From NCBI RefSeq assembly GCF_005502465.1, contig NZ_SCOT01000003.1, positions 124,001 to 188,000 on the forward strand: a DNA stretch of 64,000 bases, in the 5' to 3' direction. The position numbers and the translations under genes were made by a program. The notes under the pieces are model-generated. The model searched no databases. It saw only the letters and a program-made list of their open reading frames with translations, and had not been told where the DNA came from. This DNA is from Sphingopyxis sp. L1A2A (GTDB lineage Bacteria > Pseudomonadota > Alphaproteobacteria > Sphingomonadales > Sphingomonadaceae). Position 1 is the first letter of the stretch; each line of letters begins with the position of its first letter. Shown here one piece after another: positions 34,546 through 42,807 of this stretch.

Positions 34546-35279
34546 CCGACTCCGTTCGTATCGCCATGTGGTCGGGGCCGCGCAATCTGTCGACGGCGAT
34601 GATGCGCAGCTTCGGCAGCCGCGCCGACACGCATGTGACCGACGAACCTTTCTACGGCGCCTATCTGAGGCAGACCGGCGATCCGCAGCCGATGGCGGAT
34701 GACGTCATGGCGTCGATGGATTGCGACTGGCACGGCGTCGCGCGCAGCATGACCGGCCCGAACCCGGCGGGTACGCCGATCTGGTACCAAAAGCATATGG
34801 CGCACCATATGGTCGGGCCGATCGCGCATCACGACCTGCCGGGGCTGCGCCACGCCTTTCTGATCCGCGATCCGGCGCGCGTTGTCGCCAGCTATGCCGC
34901 CAAGCGCGTCGCGGTGCGGCCCGACCATCTGGGCACCGACAAGCAGGTCGAATTCTTCGACCGCGAGGCCGATCGCCTGGGGCATGCGCCGCCGGTGATC
35001 GACAGCGCCGACGTCCTGCGCGACCCGGCAGCGATGCTTCAGAAATTGTGCGTCGCGCTGGCCATCGCATGGGATCCGGCGATGCTGTCCTGGCAGGCGG
35101 GGCTGCACCCGACCGACGGCGTCTGGGGCACGCACTGGTATGATGCGGTGGCCGCCAGCACCAGCTTTGGCGCGCCCGACAAATCACAACCCGACCTGAC
35201 GCGCGACGAACGGGCGGTCGCCGACGCATGCCGCGCGGATTATCACCATCTGGCGCAGCATAAGATAGCAGCCTCTTAA
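34542..35279 (+). CDS. P-loop sulfotransferase-like protein
   Basis: A 245-residue protein with sulfotransferase-type P-loop features: the N-terminal strand-loop-helix IAMWSGPRNLSTAMMRSF (residues 6-24) at the PAPS 5'-phosphosulfate-loop position, and HAFLIRDPARVVASYAAKR at the 3'-phosphate-binding strand-helix of that fold. A sulfotransferase reaction is not certain; the fold is also used by kinase-like enzymes. The GTG start overlaps the aminotransferase stop, an arrangement that implies coupled translation. From memory, plants have proteins fusing a domain like this to a class IV aminotransferase. Confidence 0.75.
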   Translation: MTDSVRIAMWSGPRNLSTAMMRSFGSRADTHVTDEPFYGAYLRQTGDPQPMADDVMASMDCDWHGVARSMTGPNPAGTPIWYQKHMAHHMVGPIAHHDLPGLRHAFLIRDPARVVASYAAKRVAVRPDHLGTDKQVEFFDREADRLGHAPPVIDSADVLRDPAAMLQKLCVALAIAWDPAMLSWQAGLHPTDGVWGTHWYDAVAASTSFGAPDKSQPDLTRDERAVADACRADYHHLAQHKIAAS

Positions 35280-35280
35280 G

Positions 35281-35301
35281 CCTCTCCCGTGAAGGGGAGG
35301 G
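35281..35301. repeat. Family A half-element (solo hairpin)
   Basis: CCTCTCCCGTGAAGGGGAGGG: a single short hairpin of the family A core with loop GTGAA, just after the sulfotransferase-like gene stop. No partner arm is visible nearby, so this is a remnant or a single-arm copy. It could also help end transcription. Confidence 0.6.
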
Positions 35302-35387
35302 ATTGTGAGCCAACGCAATTTTCCGCTGTCCTAACAAGTCCTGTTTTGCCATCAATTGGATGGGCACCCACAACAGGCGGATCAAAT

Positions 35388-36713
35388 ATGCAATCGCGAG
35401 TGAAGTTCGGCAGTTTTCTGCGGGGAATCGCATTGGGCTCGGTGGCGCTTTTCGCCGTCCCCGCGCTCGGCCAGGAGCCAGCGGGCCAGACGGTCATCAC
35501 CGCCGCGCGTTATGTCGATGTGCTGACCGGTAAAACGGTCGAATTCCCGGCGATCTTTGTCGGCGCCGACGGCCGCATCACCAATATCGCCGATGCGCGC
35601 ACGGTGCGCTGGGGCAGCGACGTCAAGCATATCGATCTGGGCGACAAGACGCTGGTTCCCGGGCTGATCGACATGCACGTCCACCTCGACGGGCCCGCCG
35701 ACATCGGTGGGTATCGCGGGCTGGAGTTCACCGACAGTTTCTGGGGCATGACCGCGGTCAAAAATGCCCGCGACATGCTCGATGCCGGGTTCACGACCGT
35801 GCGCAACGTCGGATCGGGCGACCGCAACGACATCGGCCTGAAACAGGCGATCGACGCCGGTTATGCGGTCGGGCCGCGGATCGTCCCTGCGGGTTACGCG
35901 CTGGGCGCGACCGGCGGTCATTGCGACAGCACCTACCTGCCGCCCAGCCTGGAAAAGAAGGACGGCAAGGAAGAGGGGATCGGCGACAGCCCCGACGAGC
36001 TGCGCTATCAGGTCCGCCGCCAGCGCAAGTTCGGCGCCGAGGTGATCAAGGTGTGCGCGACCGGCGGGGTGTTCTCCCGCAACACCGAACCGGGCCAGCT
36101 GCAGGTGCCCGAGGCCGAATTGCGCGCGATCGCCGACGAGGCGCATCAATGGGGGCTGCGCGTCGCCGCCCACGCGCATGGCGGCGCAGGCATCCGCGCC
36201 GCGATCGCCGCCGGGATCGACACGATCGAACATGCCAGTCTGGTCGACGACGAGGGCATCCGCATGGCGGTGGCGCGCAAGCAGCCGGTGTGGTTCGCGA
36301 TGGACATCTTCAACACCGAATATACCCAGGCCGAGGGCGCCAAGAACGGCGTGCTCGAGGATAATCTGCGCAAAGACCGCGAGATTGCGCAGATCCAGCG
36401 CGACAATTTCCGCAAGGCGCACCGCGCCGGGGTGCGGATGGTGTTCGCGTCCGATGCCGGGGTGATGCCGCATGGACAGGTCGGCGGCCAGTTCCGCGTC
36501 ATGGTCGAATATGGCATGACCCCGTTGCAGGCGATCCAGGCGGCGACGAAGAACGCCGCCGAGGCGCTGGGGCGCGAAAAGGATGTCGGGGCGATCGCGA
36601 TCGGCCGCTATGCCGACATCGTCGCGGTCGACGGCAATCCGCTGACCGATGTGCGCCAGCTGGAAAGCGTCGACGCGGTGGTCAAGGGCGGAGTGGTGGT
36701 GAAGGGCGAGTAA
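35388..36713 (+). CDS. Secreted amidohydrolase (imidazolonepropionase/Xaa-Pro dipeptidase-like)
   Basis: A 441-residue metal hydrolase of the amidohydrolase superfamily. Signal peptide ends near AVPALG-QEP, so it is periplasmic or secreted. Metal site features: first pair in GLIDMHVHLDG, Lys in GAEVIKVCATGGVF (likely carbamylated), later His residues in VAAHAHGGAGIRAAI and DTIEHASLVDD, and the final Asp in VFASDAGVMPHGQ. The C-terminal IAIGRYADIVAVDGNPL is family-typical. Substrates for this group include prolyl dipeptides and N-acyl compounds. The ATG at 35388 gives a proper signal peptide; the ORF extends 33 codons upstream through repeat-like DNA. It stands alone between a half-repeat and a family C palindrome. 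Confidence 0.9.
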   Translation: MQSRVKFGSFLRGIALGSVALFAVPALGQEPAGQTVITAARYVDVLTGKTVEFPAIFVGADGRITNIADARTVRWGSDVKHIDLGDKTLVPGLIDMHVHLDGPADIGGYRGLEFTDSFWGMTAVKNARDMLDAGFTTVRNVGSGDRNDIGLKQAIDAGYAVGPRIVPAGYALGATGGHCDSTYLPPSLEKKDGKEEGIGDSPDELRYQVRRQRKFGAEVIKVCATGGVFSRNTEPGQLQVPEAELRAIADEAHQWGLRVAAHAHGGAGIRAAIAAGIDTIEHASLVDDEGIRMAVARKQPVWFAMDIFNTEYTQAEGAKNGVLEDNLRKDREIAQIQRDNFRKAHRAGVRMVFASDAGVMPHGQVGGQFRVMVEYGMTPLQAIQAATKNAAEALGREKDVGAIAIGRYADIVAVDGNPLTDVRQLESVDAVVKGGVVVKGE

Positions 36714-36721
36714 GCCTTACA

Positions 36722-36816
36722 ATCGTCGCCCCCGCGAAGGCGGGGGCCGCTGGAGGCCTGTGCCGACATGGCAGGATAAAACGACGGCGGCCCCCACCTT
36801 CGCGGGGGCGACGGAT
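36722..36816. repeat. Palindromic element, family C (intergenic copy)
   Basis: Left arm 36722-36748 (core CGTCGCCCCCGCGAAGGCGG) and right arm 36789-36816 are near-perfect reverse complements. It is the intergenic relative of the elements inside rnr and pdhC and lies between the convergent amidohydrolase and phosphatase genes. Confidence 0.9.
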
Positions 36817-36819
36817 GCC

Positions 36820-37608
36820 TCAATATACCACCAGCTTGTCCACGATCGCATCGCGCATTTCGGGCGTGAAGTTCAGCACCGCCTCGGCGTAAGTCGCCAC
36901 ATCGCCATGGTCGCGGCGCACCGTCGCCAGCGCGGCGTCGAGAAAAATCGGGTTCACCGACATCAGGGTGCGGATCGCGTCGTCGTGGATCTCGGAATTG
37001 TAGCGGGCGCGGATGTGGTCGCCGCCCTGCGCAATGCGTTCCTCGATGTTGCCCGCGCTGTTGGTCAGCAGATAGTCGTGCATCAGGTCATCCTCATGCA
37101 CTCCAAGCAGCCGGTGGACGACCGCGACCGCAAAGCCGGTGCGGTCCTTGCCCGCGACGCAGTGGACCAGGCTTGGCGCGTCATATTCGGCGAGTGCCGC
37201 GAGATAGAGCCGCAGGGTGTTCACCAGCACCGGACGATAGGGCATCCCGGCATAGACATCGATCATCCGCGACCGCGCCGTCTCGTTGTCGATGGTGCCG
37301 CCCGCGGCCTGCAAATGGGGAGCGAGGCCCGCCGTATTGCCCTCGGCATATAAGACGCGCGCCGCAAAACCTTCGGGTCGCCGGCAGGGATGGAGCGCGC
37401 GTTCGTCGTCGCCGCGCAAATCGATGATCGTCTCGATCCCCAGCTTGTCGATTGCCGCCAGATCGTCGTCGTTCGCGTCCTGATGATGCGCCGAACGCCA
37501 CAACATCCCGCTGCGCAGCCGCCCGCCGCCCTCGACTGCATAGCCGCCATAATCGCGGAAATTATGGATGCCGGTCAGGGGCAGGACGCGCTCGGCAATC
37601 ATGGTCAT
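36820..37608 (-). CDS. Tyrosine/serine protein-phosphatase-like protein
   Basis: A 262-residue phosphatase with the Cys-based P-loop HCVAGKDRTG (Cys150, Arg156) and a general-acid-region upstream (FRDYGGY near residue 17; SGMLWRSAH), the pattern of the PTP/lipid-phosphatase (IphP/MptpB) family. It may act on phosphotyrosine, phosphoinositide or other small phosphates. The start at 37608 makes an ATGA overlap with the upstream hydratase gene; Met3 at 37602 has the better-spaced AGGAG and may be the real start. Its place at the end of an enoyl-CoA hydratase operon is unexplained. Confidence 0.85.
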   Translation of the reverse strand: MTMIAERVLPLTGIHNFRDYGGYAVEGGGRLRSGMLWRSAHHQDANDDDLAAIDKLGIETIIDLRGDDERALHPCRRPEGFAARVLYAEGNTAGLAPHLQAAGGTIDNETARSRMIDVYAGMPYRPVLVNTLRLYLAALAEYDAPSLVHCVAGKDRTGFAVAVVHRLLGVHEDDLMHDYLLTNSAGNIEERIAQGGDHIRARYNSEIHDDAIRTLMSVNPIFLDAALATVRRDHGDVATYAEAVLNFTPEMRDAIVDKLVVY

Positions 37609-38408
37609 TCTCCTGTAAACACCGGCGGGCGTTTTTCGACAAAGGCATTGATCGCCTCCCGGTTATCGGCCGTTTCGTGCACGATTGCCTGATAGGCGGC
37701 GCTGAGCTCCAATATGTCGCTCATCCGGCTATGCTGCGCCTCGCGCAGCAGCCTTTTGGTCAGGCGCAGCGCGCGGGGTGGATTGCACACGATCCGTTCG
37801 GCAATCGCGACCGCGCGGTCGAGCAGTTCCGCGTCGGGGACGACGTCCGTGACCAGACCATATTCCTTTGCCTGGGCCGCGTCAAAACGGTCGCCGGTCA
37901 GGAACAGTTCGGCGGCGCGGGGATAGCCAAGAACGTTCTGGAGCAGCCAGGCGCCGCCGTCGCCGGGGACGATACCGACCTTGATGAAACTGCACGCGAA
38001 TTTGGCACTTTCGGCGGCGATACGGATGTCGCAGGTGCAGGCAAGGTCGCAGCCGAGGCCGATGGCGTGGCCATTGACCGCGGCGATCATCGGCACTTCG
38101 CAATCCATCAGCGCGCGGATCACTGCCTGCACGCCCTTGCGATAGTTGCTGCGGGTCGAATCGGGCTGGTCGAGGACGCCGATGCCGGTGCGATCCTGCA
38201 TGCCCTTCAGATTGCCGCCGGCGCTGAACGCCTTGCCGCTGCCGGTCAGGATGATCGCGCTGACGCTACGGTCGTCGCCAAGGGTGCGCAGAGTGCCGAT
38301 GATGTCCTGGCAGTCTTCGTGGGTGCCGATCGCATTCATGCTTTCGGGCTTGATCATGGTCAGGATCGCGATCTTGCCCCGCCGCTCGACACTCAGAAAC
38401 TCGCCCAT
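37605..38408 (-). CDS. Enoyl-CoA hydratase/isomerase family protein
   Basis: A 267-residue crotonase-fold enzyme that hydrates or isomerises enoyl-CoA. Oxyanion-hole elements KAFSAGGNLKGM and NGHAIGLGCDLACTCDIRIA are plain. Of the two catalytic Glu positions of classic hydratase, the first is not obvious (the region reads GLGCDLACTCD). The second site reads GIVPGDGGAWLL, with Asp rather than Glu. A non-hydratase crotonase reaction (isomerase or hydrolase) is thus possible. ATG 38408 follows AAAGGA; the TTG two codons up is rejected. It is divergent from the acyl-CoA dehydrogenase pair and overlaps the phosphatase gene. Confidence 0.87.
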   Translation of the reverse strand: MGEFLSVERRGKIAILTMIKPESMNAIGTHEDCQDIIGTLRTLGDDRSVSAIILTGSGKAFSAGGNLKGMQDRTGIGVLDQPDSTRSNYRKGVQAVIRALMDCEVPMIAAVNGHAIGLGCDLACTCDIRIAAESAKFACSFIKVGIVPGDGGAWLLQNVLGYPRAAELFLTGDRFDAAQAKEYGLVTDVVPDAELLDRAVAIAERIVCNPPRALRLTKRLLREAQHSRMSDILELSAAYQAIVHETADNREAINAFVEKRPPVFTGE

Positions 38409-38459
38409 CTTCAATTATCCTTTGCTGCCTTTACAAAGCTATTGCATGGCTGGGCGGAC

Positions 38460-39599
38460 ATGCAAGGCTTTGCGCTCTATCCCTTCGATCCACCCGGCGA
38501 CATTGCAGCACTGCGCGCCGAGTTGCGGGCATGGCTCGCGGTGAACCAGCCGCAGGGTGACATCGTCGCGCGTGCCAATTGCTGGGCGAGCTTCGATGCC
38601 GATTTCAGCCGCGCGCTTGGCGCCGCGGGCTATGTCGGGATGACCTTACCGACCCGCTATGGTGGTGGCGACCGGCATCCGCTGGAACGCTATGTGGTGA
38701 TCGAGGAATTGCTGGCGGCGGGCGCTCCGGTCGGTGCGCACTGGATCGCCGACCGCCAGACCGGCCCGCTGATCCTGCGCTACGGCAGCGAGGAGCAGCG
38801 GCAGCGTTATCTGCCGGGCATCGCGAAGGGCGAGCTCTTTGCGTGCATAGGCCTGTCCGAACCCGGTGCCGGGTCCGATCTGGCGGCGGTGCGGACCACC
38901 GCGCGCGAAACGGCCGAGGGCTGGCGCATCAACGGCCAGAAAATCTGGACCACCGGCGCGCATTTTTCGCACATCATGCTGGCGCTCGTCCGCACCGAAG
39001 ATGGCAGCGAACGCAATGCGGGGCTCAGCCAGCTGCTGATCGATCTCGACACCCCCGGTATCACGATCCGCCCGATCATCGACATGGCGGGCCACCATGA
39101 TTTCAACGAGGTGTTTTTCGACGATGTCCTCGTCCCGCACGGCGCGCTGGTCGGGACACGCGGACAGGGGTGGCAACAGGTCACTGCCGAACTCGGGCTC
39201 GAACGATCGGGGCCGGAACGCTATCTGTCGAGCCATGCCCTGCTCGCCGCGCTGATCGATGCGGCGGGCGCCGATCCCGATCCGGCGGTGGCGGCGCTGA
39301 TCGGCGAACTCACCGCCGAACTGTGGACGCTGCGCCAGCTGTCGATGTCGACCGCGGCAAAGCTGGCGGCGGGCGAGGATCCGATGGTCGAGGCGTCGGT
39401 GGTCAAGGAATTGGGCAACGCATTCGAGCAGGACATGCCGCGCCGGGTGCAGGCGATCGTAACAAGCGGCTGGGACGATGCGGACGATCTGGCGCGGCTG
39501 CTTCGCGCATTGCTCATCGCCTCGCCCAGCTTTTCGCTGCGCGGCGGGACGCGCGAGGTGATCCGCGGGATTATCGCGCGCGGATTGGGCCTGCGATGA
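38460..39599 (+). CDS. Acyl-CoA dehydrogenase, larger member of pair 1
   Basis: A 379-residue FAD dehydrogenase. Family blocks: IGLSEPGAGSDLAAVRTTAR, RINGQKIWTTGAHFSHIMLA, FNEVFFDDVLVP, and a C-terminal GGTREVIRGIIARGLGL, which holds the catalytic-region Glu seen in the ...GTxE.. block. Start ATG 38460 begins just before the first helix; no clear ribosome-binding site beyond GGGCGG. The stop overlaps the start of the small partner gene (ATGA). Substrate unknown; the short sequence between helices suggests a bulky or branched acyl chain, but this is only a guess. It is transcribed away from the hydratase. Confidence 0.9.
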   Translation: MQGFALYPFDPPGDIAALRAELRAWLAVNQPQGDIVARANCWASFDADFSRALGAAGYVGMTLPTRYGGGDRHPLERYVVIEELLAAGAPVGAHWIADRQTGPLILRYGSEEQRQRYLPGIAKGELFACIGLSEPGAGSDLAAVRTTARETAEGWRINGQKIWTTGAHFSHIMLALVRTEDGSERNAGLSQLLIDLDTPGITIRPIIDMAGHHDFNEVFFDDVLVPHGALVGTRGQGWQQVTAELGLERSGPERYLSSHALLAALIDAAGADPDPAVAALIGELTAELWTLRQLSMSTAAKLAAGEDPMVEASVVKELGNAFEQDMPRRVQAIVTSGWDDADDLARLLRALLIASPSFSLRGGTREVIRGIIARGLGLR

Positions 39600-40291
39600 G
39601 CGCGGCGCGCGAGATGCTGTGCGACACCGCGCGGGCGGTGTTTGCAGAGGCGGCAACGGTGGGGATGGCGCCCATCGACAATGCTGGCTTCGGCCTGCTG
39701 CTTGTTCCCGAAGAACAGGGCGGGTTCGGTGGCGATTGGGGCGATGTGAACGCCGTGCTGCAAATCTCCGGCGTGCTCGTGCCTGGTCTCCCGGTTGCGG
39801 CGCTGATCGCCAACGCGTCGCTCCAGCCTGCCGCGGCGGTCAGCCTAATGGCGGGGGCGATGGGGCATTCTCTGGCGCTGTCGATCGAGCATGTGAACAC
39901 GCGCCAGCAATTCGGGCGGCCGCTGGGCAAGTTTCAGGCGGTGCAGCAATCGCTGGCGGTGATGGCGTGCGAAGTACGTGCGGTCGAAGCCGCGGCGGCG
40001 GTGCTGGCCGCCCGGCTGGATGCTGTGGGTCTGGACCCGTTAGCCGCCGACTTTGAAATCGCCGCGGCGAAACTGCGCGCCAATCGAGCGGTCGGGGTCG
40101 TCACATCGGTCGCGCATCAGGTGCATGGCGCGATTGGCTTTACCCGCGAATATGATCTCAGCCGGGTGACGATCCCGCTGATGCGCTGGCGTGGGGAGCA
40201 TGGGAATGATGCTTATTGGGCGCAGATACTAGGGCGGCAGGTGGCGGGGTTTGGTGGGCGTGGGCTGTGGGAAGCGCTGACGGCGCGTTGA
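39596..40291 (+). CDS. Short acyl-CoA dehydrogenase-like protein, partner of pair 1
   Basis: A 231-residue protein, roughly 60% of normal acyl-CoA dehydrogenase length. It keeps the beginning (MLVPEEQGGFGGDWGDVN-like helix) and the C-terminal FAD domain (RQQFGRPLGKFQAVQQSLAV, QVHGAIGFTREYDLSRVTIP) but lacks most of the middle beta-domain, and no SEPGAGSD-like segment is present. It overlaps the full-size gene by ATGA. In steroid-degrading actinobacteria acyl-CoA dehydrogenases form alpha2-beta2 heterotetramers from adjacent genes, one with the active Glu; this pair may be such a complex with a reduced non-catalytic subunit. Alternatively it is a decaying gene. Confidence 0.8.
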   Translation: MSAAREMLCDTARAVFAEAATVGMAPIDNAGFGLLLVPEEQGGFGGDWGDVNAVLQISGVLVPGLPVAALIANASLQPAAAVSLMAGAMGHSLALSIEHVNTRQQFGRPLGKFQAVQQSLAVMACEVRAVEAAAAVLAARLDAVGLDPLAADFEIAAAKLRANRAVGVVTSVAHQVHGAIGFTREYDLSRVTIPLMRWRGEHGNDAYWAQILGRQVAGFGGRGLWEALTAR

Positions 40292-40306
40292 GTTCCTCCC
40301 TGTATT

Positions 40307-40386
40307 CCGTTCGCATCGAGCGAAGTCGAGATGCCTTTCGGCCATGCGCGACTTCACCGTGTCTCGACTTCGCTCGACACGAACGG
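40307..40386. repeat. Palindromic element, family D (copy 2)
   Basis: Arms 40307-40334 and 40359-40386 share the core TCGAGCGAAGTCGAGA and are reverse complements with a few mismatches (CGCATCG against CGTGTCG). It lies between the convergent short acyl-CoA dehydrogenase gene and the CoA-transferase gene. Related to 2052-2133. Confidence 0.88.
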
Positions 40387-40397
40387 AGGTCGGAGAA

Positions 40398-41528
40398 TTA
40401 GCGCACCGCACCACCCTCACGCAGCGCCGCGATCTTGCCCACGTCATAACCAAGTCCCGCCAGCACCGCATCGCGATCGGCGCCCACGGCGGGGGCGGCG
40501 CGCGGGGTGTCGTTGACGGTTGCCGAATAGCGCGGCGCGGGCGCGGGCTGCACCGTACCGCCGACGGTCACAAACGTCTCACGCGCCACATTGTGCGGAT
40601 GTCGCGGTGCTTCGGCTAGCGACAGGATCGGCGCGAAGCAGACGTCGGTCATCTCCATGATCGCGCACCACTCGTCGCGGGTCTTCGTGAGGAACAGAGC
40701 GGTCAACTTGTCCTTCAGCGATCCCCATTTCGACGGGTCCATCTGCGCGTTGAAATCGGGATCGTCGGTCAGCCCGGTCTTCTCGCGCAGCAGCGCATAG
40801 AATTGCGACTCGATCGACCCGATCGAGATGAACTTGCCGTCGGCGCAGGCATAGCTGTCATAGAAATGCGCCCCGCCGTCGAGCATGTTGACCCCGGCTT
40901 CGTCCTTGAGCCGACCCGCGGCGCTGAAGCCCCAGGTCATCCCCGCGAGCAACGCCGAACCGTCGGTCATCGCGCAATCGATCACCTGGCCCTCGCCGGT
41001 GCGCGACGCATGGACAAGCGCGCTCGCCATGCCGAACGCCAGCATCATGCCGCCGCCGCCAAAATCGCCGACATAATTGACCGGCGGCACCGGCTTTTCA
41101 CCGGCGCGGCCGATGCCGTGGAGGACACCCGACAGCGAGATATAGTTGATGTCGTGCCCGGCGGCATGGGCGTAGGGGCCGAACTGCCCCCAGCCGGTCA
41201 TGCGCCCGTAGATCAGCTTTGGATTGTCAGCGAGGAGCACGTCCGGCCCAAGCCCGAGCCGCTCCATTACGCCCGGCCGATAGCCCTCGATGATCCCGTC
41301 GGCGCTTTTGCAAAGGTCACGCGCGATCTGCACCGCATCCGGGTTCTTCATGTCGAGCGCGATCGAGGTCCGGTTGCGGCTCAGCGGATCGCGCGGGTCC
41401 ATGAACCCGCCGGGGCGGTCGATGCGGATCACCTCGGCACCATGGTCGGCAAGCATCATGCCGCAGAAGGGACCGGGACCGATCCCGGCAAATTCGACGA
41501 TCCTGATGCCTTTGAGCGGTCCGGTCAT
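40398..41528 (-). CDS. CaiB/BaiF CoA-transferase family, alpha-methylacyl-CoA racemase-like
   Basis: A 376-residue class III CoA-transferase-family protein. Opening MTGPLKGIRIVEFAGIGPGP, FCGMMLADHGAEVIRIDRP and the later GYRPGVMERLGLGPD are those of alpha-methylacyl-CoA racemase (AMACR), which interconverts R- and S-2-methylacyl-CoA. The middle NYVGDFGGGGMMLAFG and DSYACADGKFISIGSIE are also AMACR-like. AMACR in bacteria serves breakdown of methyl-branched chains such as sterol side chains or isoprenoids. Last gene of a five-gene minus-strand operon, separated from the thiolase gene by a few bases. Confidence 0.87.
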   Translation of the reverse strand: MTGPLKGIRIVEFAGIGPGPFCGMMLADHGAEVIRIDRPGGFMDPRDPLSRNRTSIALDMKNPDAVQIARDLCKSADGIIEGYRPGVMERLGLGPDVLLADNPKLIYGRMTGWGQFGPYAHAAGHDINYISLSGVLHGIGRAGEKPVPPVNYVGDFGGGGMMLAFGMASALVHASRTGEGQVIDCAMTDGSALLAGMTWGFSAAGRLKDEAGVNMLDGGAHFYDSYACADGKFISIGSIESQFYALLREKTGLTDDPDFNAQMDPSKWGSLKDKLTALFLTKTRDEWCAIMEMTDVCFAPILSLAEAPRHPHNVARETFVTVGGTVQPAPAPRYSATVNDTPRAAPAVGADRDAVLAGLGYDVGKIAALREGGAVR

Positions 41529-41532
41529 GCCG

Positions 41533-42783
41533 TCAGATCCGTTCTATGATGATCGCGGGTGCCATGCCGCCTGCGGCACACATGGTGACGAGACCATAAC
41601 GACCGCCCGAGCGTTCGAGCTCGTCGAGCGCGGTGCCGATCAGGATCGAACCCGTCGCGCCGATCGGATGGCCGAGCGCCATCGCGCCGCCGTTGATGTT
41701 GACCTTGTCGCGATCGAGATCGAGATCGCGGATGAACTTTTCGGCGACAACGGCAAAGGCTTCGTTGATTTCCCAGACGTCGATGTCGTCTTTGGTCAGC
41801 CCGGCTTTTTCGAGCACCTTCTTTGCCGCCGGAACGGGGGCGTTGAGCATCAGCGTGGGATCGTCACCGATATTGGCATAGGCGACGACGCGGGCGCGGG
41901 GTTTCAGGCCATGCTTGTCGGCATAGTCCTTCGACGCGAGCAGGATTGCCGCGGCGCCGTCGACGACGCCCGAGCTGTTGCCCGCGTGATGGAAATTCTG
42001 GATCTCGACGTCGGGATAGCGGCGATTGATTTGCTTGCGGAAGGTGAAGCCGCCGCCGAGGTCGAAATCGGCAAGGCCGGTGAAGGCGGGCTTCAGCGAC
42101 GCCAGCCCTTCGGCGGTGGTTTCGGGGCGCGGAAACTCCTCATGGTCGAGCGCGACGCTGCCGTCGGGGTTAAGCACGGGGACGACCGACTTGGCAAAGC
42201 GGCCTTCCTTGATCGCGCGATCGGCGCGTTGCTGGCTGACTAGCGCCAGCGCGTCGAGCGCCTCGCGGCTGATGCCTTCAATCGTTGCAATCGCATCGCC
42301 GCAGACGCCCTGATGCGATTGCGGGTGCATTTCGTCGAGCGCCTCATGGCCCGATCCCATCAGCCGCGGCGGAAGCCCGGCGTTCGCCTGTTCAGCGGCG
42401 AAAGCGGTGGTGTAGCTCATCATTTCGGTGCCGCCGGCGATGACGCAATCTTCCATTCCGCTCATCACGCTCGCTGCGGCCAGATTGACCGAGGTGATGC
42501 CGCCGCCGCAGAAGCGATCGAGCGTCGTCCCCGATGCCTTGGTGTCATAGCCCGCCGACAGCGCCGCCATGCGGCCCAGGTCGCCGCCCTGCTTGCCGTT
42601 CTGGCTTGAGGTAGACCAGATGATGTCGTCGACCGTCGCAGTGTCGAGGTCGTTGCGATCCTTGATCGCCTGCAGGACGGTGGCGGCAAGATGCTGCGGG
42701 TGGAGGTGCGACAAAGCACCCTTGCCGGGCTTGCCAATCCCGCGGGGGGTGCGGACGGCGTCGATGATATAGGCTTCGGCCAT
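41533..42783 (-). CDS. Acetyl-CoA acetyltransferase family thiolase
   Basis: A 416-residue thiolase. The acyl-carrying Cys92 is in TLDRFCGGGITSVNLAA; the other catalytic parts are WEINEAFAVVAEKF, NINGGAMALGHPIGATGSIL and the C-terminal Cys in VTMCAAGGMAPA. It would cleave a 3-ketoacyl-CoA with CoA. DRFCGGG and the length indicate a FadA/FadA6-like catabolic thiolase rather than a biosynthetic acetoacetyl-CoA enzyme, but this cannot be settled. Start at 42783 (MAEAYIIDAVRTPRG) is canonical. It lies between the SDR and the racemase genes. Confidence 0.9.
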   Translation of the reverse strand: MAEAYIIDAVRTPRGIGKPGKGALSHLHPQHLAATVLQAIKDRNDLDTATVDDIIWSTSSQNGKQGGDLGRMAALSAGYDTKASGTTLDRFCGGGITSVNLAAASVMSGMEDCVIAGGTEMMSYTTAFAAEQANAGLPPRLMGSGHEALDEMHPQSHQGVCGDAIATIEGISREALDALALVSQQRADRAIKEGRFAKSVVPVLNPDGSVALDHEEFPRPETTAEGLASLKPAFTGLADFDLGGGFTFRKQINRRYPDVEIQNFHHAGNSSGVVDGAAAILLASKDYADKHGLKPRARVVAYANIGDDPTLMLNAPVPAAKKVLEKAGLTKDDIDVWEINEAFAVVAEKFIRDLDLDRDKVNINGGAMALGHPIGATGSILIGTALDELERSGGRYGLVTMCAAGGMAPAIIIERI

Positions 42784-42807
42784 GGGATATTCCTTTCGGT
42801 CGGGGCG

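Noticed and set aside
37452-38459. Long N-terminal extension of the first acyl-CoA dehydrogenase ORF
   Set aside because: It is antisense to the phosphatase and hydratase genes; the enzyme begins at ATG 38460.
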